Positions 52,210-63,310 of a stretch of 64,000 nucleotides of DNA are shown here, piece by piece. Each line of letters starts with the position of its first letter. Position 1 is the stretch's first letter. Source of the stretch: Dysidea avara. Taxonomy: Eukaryota > Porifera > Demospongiae > Dictyoceratida > Dysideidae. A program made the translations under genes and the position numbers. The notes under the pieces are model-generated. The model was not told the DNA's origin, made no database searches, and was given only the letters and a program-made list of their open reading frames with translations. Location of the stretch: NCBI RefSeq assembly GCF_963678975.1, contig NC_089276.1, positions 24,535,059 to 24,599,058 of the forward strand, in the 5' to 3' direction.

Positions 52210-54956
52210 ACCATAGATAATACACGTAATAAAGGATTGGCAACGCGCCTATTAAACCTGTAGTGACGTCACGTACAATCCTCGTTACGGTTCGTCATCC
52301 AGTTAACGCGCCCTCTCACCCGTTGCTAAACGCACTAGGCTGCTTCATTCCTTGTATCGTAGCAGGGTACTACTGAGTAAAGACGTAAAGCTTACTTCAA
52401 ACGAACGTACAACTACTAAGGTGAGTATCTGATGTAATAAAATAGTGAAATGCACTGTCAGTTTTAACCCAGCGCAAGATAAGGCCCACTGCTTCATGGC
52501 TTTTCACAGTTTTGGAGTTTTAACAAGGAAACTAAAGTGCTTTTTTCCGAACAATGTATAAAGAATTAATCGTAACCATTAGTAGAGTGTCATGCTTTGT
52601 TTTGTGTAGGCGTACCACTTACCCAAACTATGGTTTGAAGCTGTTTCATTGTGCTGGGTTTTGGAGTTTTGTCGTGGTACCATGAGGAGAAACATCAAGT
52701 TACTATTCAGCACAAGAGAGCTCAATGTTATGGTGGTGTTATGCAAATATGCATGAGCTCAAATTCAGATGTGGCATTAGCCATCAAAGTATGTGAAAAT
52801 GGGATATAAAAGGTGTAGTGGAACAGAGCATATTATCAACATGAAGGAGCTGTTGGTGGTAAAGAGTAGTGTATCGTGACTTCAAGCTTAGACAGGGAAT
52901 GATGAGCATATCTATAAATGTAGCAGCTCACAGCAAATACCATCCACTGGATATCAAGTGACGTCCTTGTGTTTTGTCACAAAAAAATAGACATTCCTTT
53001 CAAGTGCTGGAAACTAAGTCTAGCTAGTTCACTTTGTTATAATAATTGATATAAACAATGGACACATATTATACTAGTTATCTGAACTATGCACCACCTG
53101 CAGCTCAAATACCTGATAACTGAAGTTTGTACAAAATCTCTTTACACAATGTTACTCAGTTACAAAGTATGAAAAATAACTTCTCTAATAGAACACTCGC
53201 TACTCTAATAGAGTATTCAATTTTGGCATACAGGTTTGGATAACTGAGATTCCACTGTACACCTGTAGAACATTTGCCAGTAGGTCCCACATCCCAATGT
53301 ATAGCAGTCAAGGTAATTATGACTGTTGCAATCATTGCATTCAAGCACTAGTAGTAGTATTCATATCAGATAAAACAGCAGCAACATCACAACCCTCAGA
53401 GTCACAAATGACATGGGACTCTCACACACAATCTCAAAAGAAATCTTAAATTCTGAACTCTGGAATAACACAAAATCAGTGAGGCTTCCAGGTCCAGGAT
53501 GGCTTGGAGTTAGCTAGATAAATGACTGATGGATGTTCCATTAATTGATCTGTGCAAAGCACACCTGCATCTCCATTGAGGCTGTCGGCTACTCCATTTT
53601 ATGCAATAATATAAGTGTGAAATCCAAGTAAAACCTAGATAAAGATTTATATTATTGAAATTCTAACAAACACTTGAAATCCCTGAACATCACACAATTT
53701 AGAGATGTTGGTTGAGAGGTCTGTCACTCAGTGAAATTTTGTTGATCAAAGTTCAGAAATTTGTCAAAACGATTACTTTTTTCGGATACTTTCCTCATAC
53801 CTAAAACAACAGCCATTGCGAGATCTTTCATGTAAATATGGCCCCCTTGGTATGGTTTCCTACAAACAATTAGCCCCAGATATAAAAGGAAACCTCACCA
53901 TTGAAATTCGCTTACTGCACTATTTAGTTGTTATGGTCATAGCACACAGTAACAGTTGTCAACAGCACATGCATTATTAAGATAGCTGAATTTTGAGGAT
54001 TTTCTGAGTGACTGACCCCTGGAATTGGTGACCCTAGTCACCCACGCAATACAACACACAAGTGAACAACACGACAAAAACAGAATGGAGTGTTCAGTGA
54101 ACTCTTATCCTCCACCACACACATACACACAGCCTAAGCCGGCACCTGTACCTATTGCCACCCAAAAAACCAACACTGGGATGCCTGTGCACCACTCAGG
54201 CACTAGAGTCTTGTGCAGGGACTATATAGATCTCACAGGGAGAGGTCGCAGAACCCAAAGTTCCACAACAACCACTAAGTTGAGACAAGGACAGTGAGGC
54301 AGCATAGCCAAGTGGCTAGAGCACTAGCCTGGTAATTGAAAGGTTCCAGGTTTGGTTTCTGGTTTTGCAAATTTAGTGTTTCCTTGAGCAAGAAACTTTG
54401 TTCACATTGCTCCAGCTGTATACAGTTGGGGACCTGGTGAGCTGTCACAGCAACATCAATGGGTACCTGGCGTTTACTGGGGAAGCAAATTCCCAATAAA
54501 CATACAATATTCATCTCGAGCTCTCCATTAAAAAAAACATTGCTACTGGATACATAAGGTATTTGCTGCTGAAGCCCTAAACGAGCATACAATCGGCTTA
54601 AATCCTGGTTTACATAGTCCATCCTTATTACGGAGCGCATCGAATCCTTGATAGGATTCGATGCTCATGTGAAACGGTAAGACTCCACGACTCACCAAGC
54701 CGGTTGCTGCCGCGCCCAAAATCCGCTGGTTGATAGCTCACTACGATCGATACTGGTTACATGAGTAGTTCCTCTCTATTACTGGATAGCGAAATAACAG
54801 CACTGGGAACGATAAAGCGGAGCATTCATGTCGGGTAGCCGTATCTATGACAATAGACACGCATAAGTTACATAATAAGTCACGCGACCGTAACGAGGAT
54901 TGTCTATTAGTTGCTATGCGCGTTGCCAATCCTTTATTACGTATATTATCTATGGT
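52210..54956. mobile_element. 2.7-kb TIR element with arms of about 95 bases
   Basis: The left end ACCATAGATAATACACGTAA, GGATTGGCAACGCGC and ACAATCCTCGTTACGG are mirrored in order at the right end. GAC flanks both sides, a possible 3-bp duplication. No transposase is seen in 2.7 kb. A tRNA-derived SINE (54297-54490) is inside. Superfamily undetermined. Confidence 0.75.
54297..54490 (+). repeat. tRNA-derived SINE
   Basis: The head GGCAGCATAGCCAAGTGGCT with AGAGCACTAGCC resembles a tRNA with an A box. AGGTTCCAGGTTTGGTTTC resembles a degenerate B box. The following body, CCTTGAGCAAGAAACTTTG then CACATTGCTCCAG and ATGGGTACCTGG, matches a conserved SINE core known from several invertebrates. It would be transcribed by RNA polymerase III and moved by a LINE. 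Confidence 0.7.
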
Positions 54957-55539
54957 GACACCCCCTTGTTTCAGTAGTACTGTATATTAGGGTTTGGGCT
55001 TTCTTGTCCAAAAATATTACTCAGACAGCAAAGCATAACTTGATAATGGATAAGGCTACGGGTATGATTTCTTCACCGTTTGACAGTCCCAAGACATGTC
55101 TTTTCACCAATCGCAGTATGTACAATACATGACGCATCACGGGCATACCTTTGTCCTCCTTTAATTGTGTCCCAGTTGTTTTTGCAGGTGTCAATTCATG
55201 ATAGTGCAATGCAGCTTTCCTGTACTAGCCATCACCAAGAGTCCATTATAAGAGAGAACTCTTGCTATCACTAAATGCCCGTATTTTCCGCAGCAACTGG
55301 ATTGCTTAATTACAGAGACACTTCTTATACTATTCTTCATCTGTAATGTTGTGTAACAGGAGAAACAAAGCAAAAACAAAGCGTATTGGCCACTTTACTT
55401 TTCAGTGATTGATTTTTGGGGTTCACGTTCAGATGAAAATTTCATTTTATGGCATGCCTGGCACCATTCTTCCTTTTTATATGGTATGTGCAGGTTCACT
55501 AGTCATAATTATGTCATTAAAAAAGTGAAAAACAATTAG

Positions 55540-55800
55540 AGGAAAAAATTAGGAATTTAAGTTGGATTAGGGATCAAACAAAAAGAAGTCGCAAAAGTAT
55601 CTATATAGTTATATCTAGTTGTCTATATCTGAAGGTATACTAATGGACATTCCCTAATTCAGTCATGGTTATAGACTGAATAGGGATCAAATGTCCATTA
55701 GTATATTTGCAGGTACATATAGACAACCTCTCGACTTGCTTCACAACTTTCTCTTTGGTTCCTTTTAGTCCAACTTAAAATTTTTCCTTTTACATTGTCT
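55540..55800. repeat. Fold-back element FB3
   Basis: The left arm (AAATTAGGAATTTAAGTTGG, GGGATCAAAC, GTCTATAT, TACTAATGGACAT) is mirrored by ATGTCCATTAGTA, AGACAACC and TCCAACTTAAAATTTTTCC. A half copy is in KRI1 intron 17. Confidence 0.75.
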
Positions 55801-55802
55801 AT

Positions 55803-56247
55803 ATATGTGACCGGATCTGCAAGAATCCCATATATTAGCGCAAGCCTAATTTTACAGTAGAATATGCAATAAACGCAATGGGTGAAATATTTACGGAATT
55901 GAAAAAATTCAGTAAATTTTTAGAGTGCTTGTTTCACTAGAAGACAAAACTTACCCAGCAATGGATTCGCCTGTTAATGGAGAATCTGATGGTGAAAGTT
56001 GCATCTTGGTAGAGGACAGTTATGACCGTTTATTTAAGCGCCTTTAGTTAATTTTCCGTATCATCACTGTACAAATCGATTTTTCTGCTGTTGCCACTTT
56101 GTAGCACTGTAACTTCAAAAGTCCTTGGCTTCTAGAGCTGAAACTTCGGTTGGCCATTTCTTTGGTTATCTGGATATAGAAAATGTAATAAAATGGAATT
56201 CAAAAAATGCACTAACATGTGGAGTTCTTGCAGATCCAGTCACATAT
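55803..56247. mobile_element. TIR element with TATGTGACCGGATCTGC ends
   Basis: TATGTGACCGGATCTGCAAG at the left and TCTTGCAGATCCAGTCACAT at the right are inverted copies with TA at both tips. The style resembles 26096-26752. It is non-coding. Confidence 0.7.
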
Positions 56248-56869
56248 AAAGCTGAAAAGCTGTCCATCTGACTGTCTTCATTTCATTCAAGTTCATAGTT
56301 GAACTAGACAACCCTAACCAGTTTAAAGATGATTTATTTGCTCATGAAATGAGTACAACATTCGCTGATTTTGTCACAGGATTTTAACTACAGTGCAGAT
56401 ATTCGATGCAGCCAGTTAAAAAATTAAACGATCAAAAAAATGTGAATTTGTCCTCCCTCTCAAAGGAATTGCTTTCTAAGCTTGCTTCTGGTCTTCAAAA
56501 GGCTGTTTGTTTGGCTTAAGAAAAGGGTGCTTCTAGCTGGCTCACTGCTTTACCTGTACAAGAACATGGTTTTTCCTTACACAACACAGACTAAACTGGC
56601 TGTATAATTATCTGTGTTTACGTACTCGTCCTATGAGTTTTACACAGTAATAATAAATAGAATATAGAATAAACAAGTATTAGCAAAAACTTGAGGTAAA
56701 ACATCACGGTAAAAATTGAAATGAGAGAGAAACCATCATTTTAAGATGAAACAAATAAACAAAATTACTTACAAAAATGGTGTGTCCTTGGCACACGCGG
56801 CCAAAAACATGGCAGAGACCAAAAGTGGGCGTGGCAAGGAAATTATGTACATGTATATAATACAATAGC

Positions 56870-58216
56870 TATAGAGAATTAATTATGCGTTCACTCTGAA
56901 CAGCTTCTAGCCAGAAAAATCTTCTGCAAAGCTGAACTGAAAATCCAGCTGCCTTATCAAGTAGTCTCCTTCCTACTGACTTTGAGATTGTTTGGTGGAA
57001 ATAATGAACAGTTTTAAGTAGTGATGCTAATGTAAATGGCAAGTAGTGACCCAATACACTAAGCTCAATTGTGTCATAATGGGAAGGAATTCAAAAATGA
57101 CAAACTCAGCCAGAATTTGAAGGTACTCCTCCTTAGATTGCTTACGATCTCTCGCAGCTTCCAGATGAGGCATGGAATCAGTTAATTCAAGCAATGCCAC
57201 AGAGTTGCATGTTTCATTGTGGATGACAATATCTGGACGGTAAGGAGTTACCATTAACAATGAAAGAATAGTTACCTGAGGAGACTCACTAGCACTTGTG
57301 ATCACCATTTAGCGTAATGACATTATAAACAGGCATGGCAAATTGATTCGGCCGCCCACGTACAATGCACGTCTCAGTGAACTGGGCCCACCCACACACG
57401 TTATTACATAGATAATAGCCCTGGAGTGCTGTATGTGTGCCTGTGCTCTGTTTTGTGCATTGTTTTAATGTGCGATTATATACAAGTGCATGTGATCATA
57501 CTACCTTATTCTTTTGTTTTAGCGCATTGCCACTAATGTAAGGATCAACAAATCAGCTGTCCTGTAAACATGGTGAGGGAATTGTGACCACACAGTTAGT
57601 GCACACATACTGTACGTAGGATAGCTACGGTGTATCAAAAGCATACTAACGCATTTCGCCATTTTAGCGGAAAGGGTGTATCCTTATCCAATTACTAAAT
57701 TGCCACATACTTTCGTAAAGCATGCCCTAGCTAGCTATCCAGCAAAGCAGAAGACACACCCTTTCTTTAATTACCATTTTATATGCCATATTTGTTTAAA
57801 AATTGATATTTTACCATACTTTTCTGGTAAAATACTGGGGTTAATTAACCACGAACGTGCTTTGTACTAACATCTAGGTTTACAGTAGTGGGAGAAAAAC
57901 AAAATTTTAAAGCATATTTTATTGTTTATAGGGAAAATATTCAATAACCGGGATAATTCCATACATTTTTACCCATTAGAATAATAGAATAATATCCCTA
58001 ATAGAGCAAAGTTCTGCTAATGGTAGCATTTACATTGCTGGAATCCAGAGTTATTTTTAAAATCTCCCTTTGTCCATCCATTATGGACTCACTTTGACAC
58101 GAATGATTTGTATGGCTACCATGTTTGCAAATTATGTGTCTTAATTAACCACACCACATGACTGTAAATTCCATAGCAAGGATGTTGCTATAGTAATTGT
58201 TAAGTGGTTTAAAAGG

Positions 58217-58282
<66 letters not shown>

Positions 58283-58800
58283 ACGTGCGTGGCATGGGTA
58301 AGTGCATGCATGTGCAGGCATACATGTGTTGTGTGTTGTAGGCCAATACAGGAAATTTGTTCTATTAGGATGTTGTTGTTTTTAAAGAAACCTGCCATTT
58401 TGATAGTTTTTGGTTGCCACCATCATAGTATGTATGCAGTGCATCTTGTTATTGTTATTAAAGCTTTACAGTGACCAGCACTGAAGGTCTGTAAGTCTGC
58501 ATAAATGCGGATTGTGTCTACCTCCGTTAGAATCTCAGAAAGTCCTGAAGCTAGACAATGCAAGACTTGGTCATGCCGATATGTAAAATGACCCTGAGAC
58601 AAGGCCATAGGACAACCACTTAGAACATGAGCTATAGTCGGTTGAACACACCCACAAAGAGGCTTTGCATAATTCTATTGTATTTAGATTGAAATACTTA
58701 AATATTAGGACTCTCATACACCATGTTGGGTTTGCGTGGGCGTTGGCTACCCCTCTGGTCACGTGTTTCAAGATTACCAAGTTACAAAGCAAGGGGTAGT
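56870..58800 (-). pseudogene. Non-LTR retroelement remnant with zinc-knuckle and PD-(D/E)XK-like motifs
   Basis: Upstream, 58680-58430 contains LCGC then HVLSGCP-like residues and TYRHDQVLHCLA, the Cys/His motif found after reverse transcriptase in sponge and cnidarian retroelements. Downstream, 57308-57030 encodes YRPDIVIHNE, VALLELT and EAARDRKQSKEEYLQIL, a PD-(D/E)XK endonuclease-like pattern. Another frame (57054-56880) continues with LGHYLPFTLASLLKT and ends RRFFW. Frameshifts and a (TG)n microsatellite interrupt it. No polymerase core is left. Confidence 0.6.
58217..58281. repeat. (TG)n microsatellite
   Basis: More than 30 TG units. The open frames on both strands here are artefacts. 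Confidence 0.97.
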
Positions 58801-59095
58801 CACTACCAATAGTCCTGTAGAACCATCTGTGACTGGGATCAAAATCAAATCAAGCGATCAAGAGGTAAATTAGCACTGAATCAAGTGATCAAGATGGCCT
58901 AGAAAGCGGTGATTAAACTAGCTCACAACCAAAACAAGAATTTATGAAAATATGTACTAAATTATCAAGCAATCAAGGCTGTTTTTAAGACGAAATCAAG
59001 TGATCAAGGTATATTTTCATCGATCAAAAACCTAGATCCCGGTCGCAGATGGTTCTACAGGACTATTGGTAGTGACTATACGTACCCCTTGCAAA
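58787..59095. mobile_element. MITE with long TIRs
   Basis: The left side GCAAGGGGTAGTCACTACCA, ATAGTCCTGTAGAACCATC and GACTGGGATC is mirrored at the right, ending CCCCTTGC. The interior repeats AATCAAGTGATCAAG. A partial copy is at 48890-49045. Confidence 0.8.
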
Positions 59096-59216
59096 GTGGC
59101 AAGACAAAAACAAATAGCATTACAACATTATGATTATGATTAAAGTACCGGTAAAGGCACAGCCTGTATACCGGATCTGCACACAATAGTGCAATTAACC
59201 ATTATACAAAAGTAAT

Positions 59217-59528
59217 GCACCTATCAATGTATTGCCCCACCCCCCCCACCCCCTTGGGCGTAAGTGGGGCTTTACAGGGGGAATTGACACGAAACTGCTG
59301 CCCCACTATGGGGCATTTGACGATCGTTCAGTAAGCACCCAAATATTTTTTTGTTATAACTTCCTTCGCTATGTCAAATCCTGCGTTGCAACTGGGGCCA
59401 AAGGTGGGGATTTGACATGATAGGTTTGCTCTACTATGGGGCATTTGACATTCGGCTGTGTCAAATTCCCACTATAGCCCCATATATGCCCGAGGGGGGG
59501 GTAGTGGGGCAATACATTGATAGGTGCA
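59217..59528. mobile_element. MITE with GC-rich subterminal DNA
   Basis: TGCACCTATCAATGTATTGC followed by CCCAC, and GTGGG followed by GCAATACATTGATAGGTGCA, are perfect inverted ends. The interior has mirrored GGGGCATTTGAC words and poly-C. Confidence 0.8.
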
Positions 59529-59584
59529 TAAATCTCGAATCAAATAAGTGATTATCTAATATAATCAATAATAGAATTTCTTAC

Positions 59585-59831
59585 CTGCTACAAGTTGCAT
59601 GAATTCTTCCTTTGTGCCTTCCCTAGCCCATTTTCTCTTGCTTTCAGAATTGTTTAGATCAACTTTGATGGATCTGTACGGTGGAACGCAAATCCACGGA
59701 AAATCTTTTCGAATAGCATCACTACTAAAGCTATGAATAGCTTTTAAGGCACAAACTCTTTCAGACATTAGACGAGCTAGTGGTATTATCCGAGGTATTA
59801 TCCGAGAGGGTGCTGTTGAAAAGGACGTCAT
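59585..59831 (-). CDS. First coding exon of an unidentified gene
   Basis: ATG at 59831 opens 82 codons ending at a GTAAGA donor (LVAG). The N-terminus MTSFSTAPSRIIPRIIPLAR is basic, hydrophobic and free of acidic residues, which suits a mitochondrial targeting sequence (inference). It continues with RKDFPWICVPPYRSI and NNSESKRKWAREG. I cannot name the family. Downstream exons would be at lower coordinates, where only repeats were recognised, so the gene may be long-introned or broken. Confidence 0.45.
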
Positions 59832-60009
59832 GACTCACATGCGCAACGTTAATGTAGACTTCTAATTAATAAGCGCCTTTAGCATACATGTACTCGAGCG
59901 CACCATAGAGCGCGCGTTCAGCTGGAGAAGTATTGTGCGAGATTTTGAGAAGGGTTTTGGCTACAAACCAAGAAATCAAAAGTATAGGCAAGTAAGTACT
60001 TCGTGTATA

Positions 60010-60070
60010 GTTGCCACGTGTGGTAGTCTCGCGTGGCCAGACTGTCTTTTTGAATGATGGTCCGCTGACC
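60010..60070. repeat. Isolated MULE-like end
   Basis: GTAGTCTCGCGTGGCCAGAC matches the terminal sequence of the element at 61107-61781. No partner end was found nearby. Confidence 0.5.
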
Positions 60071-60284
60071 ATGACTCAAACAAGGGGAAAGGGCGGTCTC
60101 TGGCCACTCATAGACTAATGTGTGAGTTTACTTCTGGGTTTTTTCTCACGTGATCGCCTTATCAGTGGCTTAGTGCAAAAATACATGGTTGACATGCATA
60201 TTATGTGGATAGTACAATAAAATTAGGCTGTTGCTATTTGTTCCAGCAGTCACATGAATAAAGTTAGACAAAAAAGAACGGGAA

Positions 60285-60665
60285 AAAAATCCTGGAATCA
60301 AACCCAGGATCTCCACACTGCTGGAGATTTTGTCCATGAAAATCCAATGAAAAATAATCTTCACCTGGTGAAAAGTGAAGTTTTCATTGGGTGGCACCAA
60401 TGAAATTTTATTTTCATAGGAAATCTAATGAAAACCCAATGAAAAATTACCACTGAAAACTGTGAAATTGATTTTCATGGAAGTTTCAGTGGTAAATTTT
60501 CATTGGTTTTTCATTAATTTTCCTATGAAAATGCTATTAAAATAATTTCATTGGTGCCACCCAATGAAAACTTCACTTTTTACAGGGTGAACATTTTTTT
60601 TTCATTGGACCAGTTGTGCCAGTGTGTGAGCCCGGGTCAGTAGCCATTGTGCTACGTGGCTCCCG
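60285..60665 (-). repeat. tRNA-like sequence split by a 280-bp palindrome
   Basis: On the minus strand, GAGCCACGTAGCACAATGGC (60655-60636 region) resembles a tRNA 5' half with A box, and CCTGGGTTTGATTCCAGG (about 60318-60290) resembles a T arm with B box. Between them is a palindrome (60331-60611) with arms of about 130 bases, carrying TTCATTGGTGCCACCCAATG and its mirror. It looks like a fold-back MITE inserted in a tRNA gene or tRNA-derived SINE. Confidence 0.5.
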
Positions 60666-60669
60666 GCTA

Positions 60670-61095
60670 CCTACTGTACCTCCCTTAGTTTCTACATTAT
60701 TGGAGTAACTTCTATGTATTGAAGCAAGGTGAAAAAGAAACCAAAGCTGAACCCGACCCTAACCCCAACCTTAGGTTTGCCTGTGAACTACTTGTCGTGT
60801 GCCCTATAGTACAAGACCCAAAGCAAACTACTGATCATGATTGTGTGCCCTATTGAAGTACAAGACCTGAGGCAAACTACTAGTCATGTGCCCTAAGTCA
60901 AATACTCCGGACATACTACTAGATGCATATCAACCCCTAGTTCGTGTATATTATAGTGAGAGAAATCTAGTGGACTGCCAGATCTCAATAGCCCTGGCAA
61001 AATATTTGTGGAACAATAGTAATTTCGATAAAATTATGTATCTGTAACCACTTGATGGGCAGTATTTCACCTTGACCTGTGATTTGGAATCTTTC
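60670..61095. other. Intergenic stretch
   Basis: Contains a repeated phrase (GTGCCCTATAGTACAAGACC, GTGCCCTATTGAAGTACAAG), a short degenerate tandem. No gene seen. Confidence 0.4.
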
Positions 61096-61106
61096 CCAGC
61101 ATAAGA

Positions 61107-61781
61107 CGTCTCGTGTGGCCAGACCCTTTCTGCGCAGCCACTTATTGATTGAAAATTATAAATGCCGTGCTACAAGGGTCTGGAATAGTTTGCTTATTTA
61201 AAAACATTACAATCCCTAGTGGTTGGGGAGTATAAATTGGCTCACGCGATCCCTTAATTGCCATTGGCTCATGCAATCCCTTAATTGTCAAGTGTAATTA
61301 CTGAAGAATGAGCTGAAGAAAGCCTTTGGGGATGACAACTACGGACCTGTGTGGGTTTTACCTTCTACATACTGTACCACTGAATCTTCAGTTGAATATA
61401 GACAAATAAGTTCAGGTTTACAGGGAAAGCAGGCAAACACTCTGTTGTAGAAAGTACTTCAATTAACACTTTTAGATTGCTGTTAGATTAGATTTTAGCT
61501 TTACTTTTGTATAATGTTAATGAATTGATCGGGTATACATGTACAGGCTTTGCCTTTACCCATATTTAATCATAATCAAAAGATTTTGAGCTGATTTGCT
61601 GATCAGAACGGACTAAAAATTCAAGGATAGATCATTGCTTTTTGTATCTTAGTCAATTAATTGTCATCAATAACATGATGAAATTTATATGTTCACAAAA
61701 TATTCCAGACCCTTGTAGTGTGGCGCTTATAATTTCCAATCGATAAGCGGCTGCGCGGAAAGAGTCTAGCCACATGAGACT
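61107..61781. mobile_element. Non-autonomous MULE-like element with 9-bp duplication
   Basis: Arms of about 90 bases: GTCTCGTGTGGCCAGACCCT, GCGCAGCCACTTAT, AAATTATAAATGCC and ACAAGGGTCTGGAATA are mirrored at the right. Flanks AGCATAAGA (61098-61106) and AGCGTAAGA (61782-61790) match at eight of nine positions. Long TIRs plus 9-bp duplications are characteristic of Mutator-like elements. A further end-like copy, GTCTTGTGTGGCCAGAC, is at about 61795. Confidence 0.8.
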
Positions 61782-61814
61782 AGCGTAAGACCTAGTCTTG
61801 TGTGGCCAGACTAG

Positions 61815-62425
61815 GGAAGAGTGGCTTTGTTCAATTGTCCAGAGGTTATATACAATCAAACAATCTACACTGTACATGCATGTAAGGACAGGACATTGAA
61901 ACCTGCAGTTGATAGGTATTCGTCGTAAAGTCACAGGTCAAACATAGTTTTGTATTGCCAGTCCACTTTTTTCTGTCATTGGATAGGGAGAAGGGGTGTC
62001 TGATCTGGTTCAAATACCCACACTTGTATGATCCTGGTTGTGGTGGGTGTGGAAATATTATTATCCATCAATCTACAGTACAATAGAATAATTCACATAC
62101 CCATGAAAGTTGCAATTGGTATTTTCATGGGTACAATGAGATATGTGTAATGTACCCATGAATTACTCTAGTAAGTTTTCATGGAGATACAAAACGAAAT
62201 TTCATAGATAGCCAGGCAACCACAAAAATTGACAAGCTTCCTTCCTCGAAAATTTCTACATATACACACTATGGTCATAACTTGGTTGTTGGTATTCTGG
62301 GAATGATTATCTACTGTAAGAAGACAGTACATAAGTACATACATAGCATTGATCATTACCATTTTATAAAAAAATACCATTCCCTAGAACTATTTTTCTA
62401 CTTGCAATTGGTCAATTATTTGGAA
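61815..62425. other. Upstream region of the SGTA-like gene
   Basis: No repeat with clear ends. Mirrored CCATGAAA/TTTCATGG words occur at about 62100-62185. It probably holds the promoter of the following gene, but no element can be assigned. Confidence 0.35.
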
Positions 62426-62428
62426 AAG

Positions 62429-62540
62429 ATGGCAGGTCTTACTAATACTGACAAAGCACTGACATTTTCTTATCTGATGTATTTAAATGATCTCCGTGGA
62501 AGTGGAAAGCTCTCTGAAGACAGCGCTGAGGGTTTGGAAG
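62429..62540 (+). CDS. SGTA: SGTA-like co-chaperone, first coding exon (3' partial)
   Basis: ATG in a good context (AAGATGGC) starts 37 codons ending at a GTTTGT donor. SYLMYLNDLRGSGKLSEDSA followed by EGLE matches the N-terminal dimerisation helices of small glutamine-rich TPR proteins (family pattern FL.DQLR.GGLS.DA.ESLEVA), and the phase-1 break after Glu allows the expected Val. SGTA binds hydrophobic tail-anchored clients in the cytosol and hands them to the BAG6/GET pathway. The TPR exons would lie beyond the window. With one short exon, the assignment is tentative. Confidence 0.5.
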
Positions 62541-62544
62541 GTTT

Positions 62545-63310
62545 GTATTGTACCATGTACATACATGCAGTCATGCATATGTGTGAATTATTTATAACCT
62601 CATAAGAGCAGATTATCAACATCATTACCAAGGCAAAGTCAAGTGTCAATAATATTCTACTGTAGTATTAGTGTGGTATACTGTTGGTACAATACCATTG
62701 CTTAAAAAACCTTTAATTTACATGAAGCTTATAGAATGGGATATACCTGCTTTAAATCCAGGAACAAAGAGTTTTGATACCATAATTTCAACTTACAATG
62801 TACATCATCAGACTGCATATCATTTGTTTTTTATTTTCCACCACACAATATATATCTTCATGAAAATCATGTTATGCTTCATGTGTGCAGTTGTACATAC
62901 ATACACATGTTAGTACTGTTATTAGCATGCATACATAAGTGTGCAATATAAGTACAGTGTATAACAACTGCTAATTTTGCATGCATACATTCCTTAACTG
63001 TTGCAAGTGAACACTACATGTGTGCCATCATGTGTTTGCATCTTGCAAGCAGTTTAGAAACTGAGAAACTGCATGTGTGCAGTGGTGCTTTATTTCGTAT
63101 TAGTTACACATTTAAAAGAAATACATGGACTGTACAGTAGTTTCAAAACTATAAAGTCAGTTACAGTAGCTACAGACTGTCTGTTTTGTCCCAGTACTCA
63201 CAATATCACTCACTTCACATACTGATGAGCTGATGATCACATAATTGTCCAAATTGCAACTATACACAAAAGTATCTTTTGATCTGCAAACTTACACATG
63301 TATTCTTGAA
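62545..63310. other. Intron of the SGTA-like gene
   Basis: AT-rich with CATGCATACAT-type words. The open frame at 62671-62913 has no recognisable features. Confidence 0.35.

Noticed and set aside
54025..54297. 90-aa open frame rich in Pro and Thr
   Set aside because: Lies inside a non-coding TIR element, ends in the SINE head, low complexity, no homologue recognised.
58141..58474. Open frames of repeated HT or CV residues
   Set aside because: They translate the (TG)n microsatellite.
59905..59997. Exon-like + strand stretch ending in GTAAGT (EVLCEILRRVLATNQEIKS)
   Set aside because: No in-frame ATG (an upstream ATG meets a stop) and no continuing exon; could be a 5' untranslated exon but not supportable.
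62671..62913. 80-aa + strand frame
   Set aside because: No motif, no splice context consistent with the SGTA-like exon, AT-rich intronic composition.
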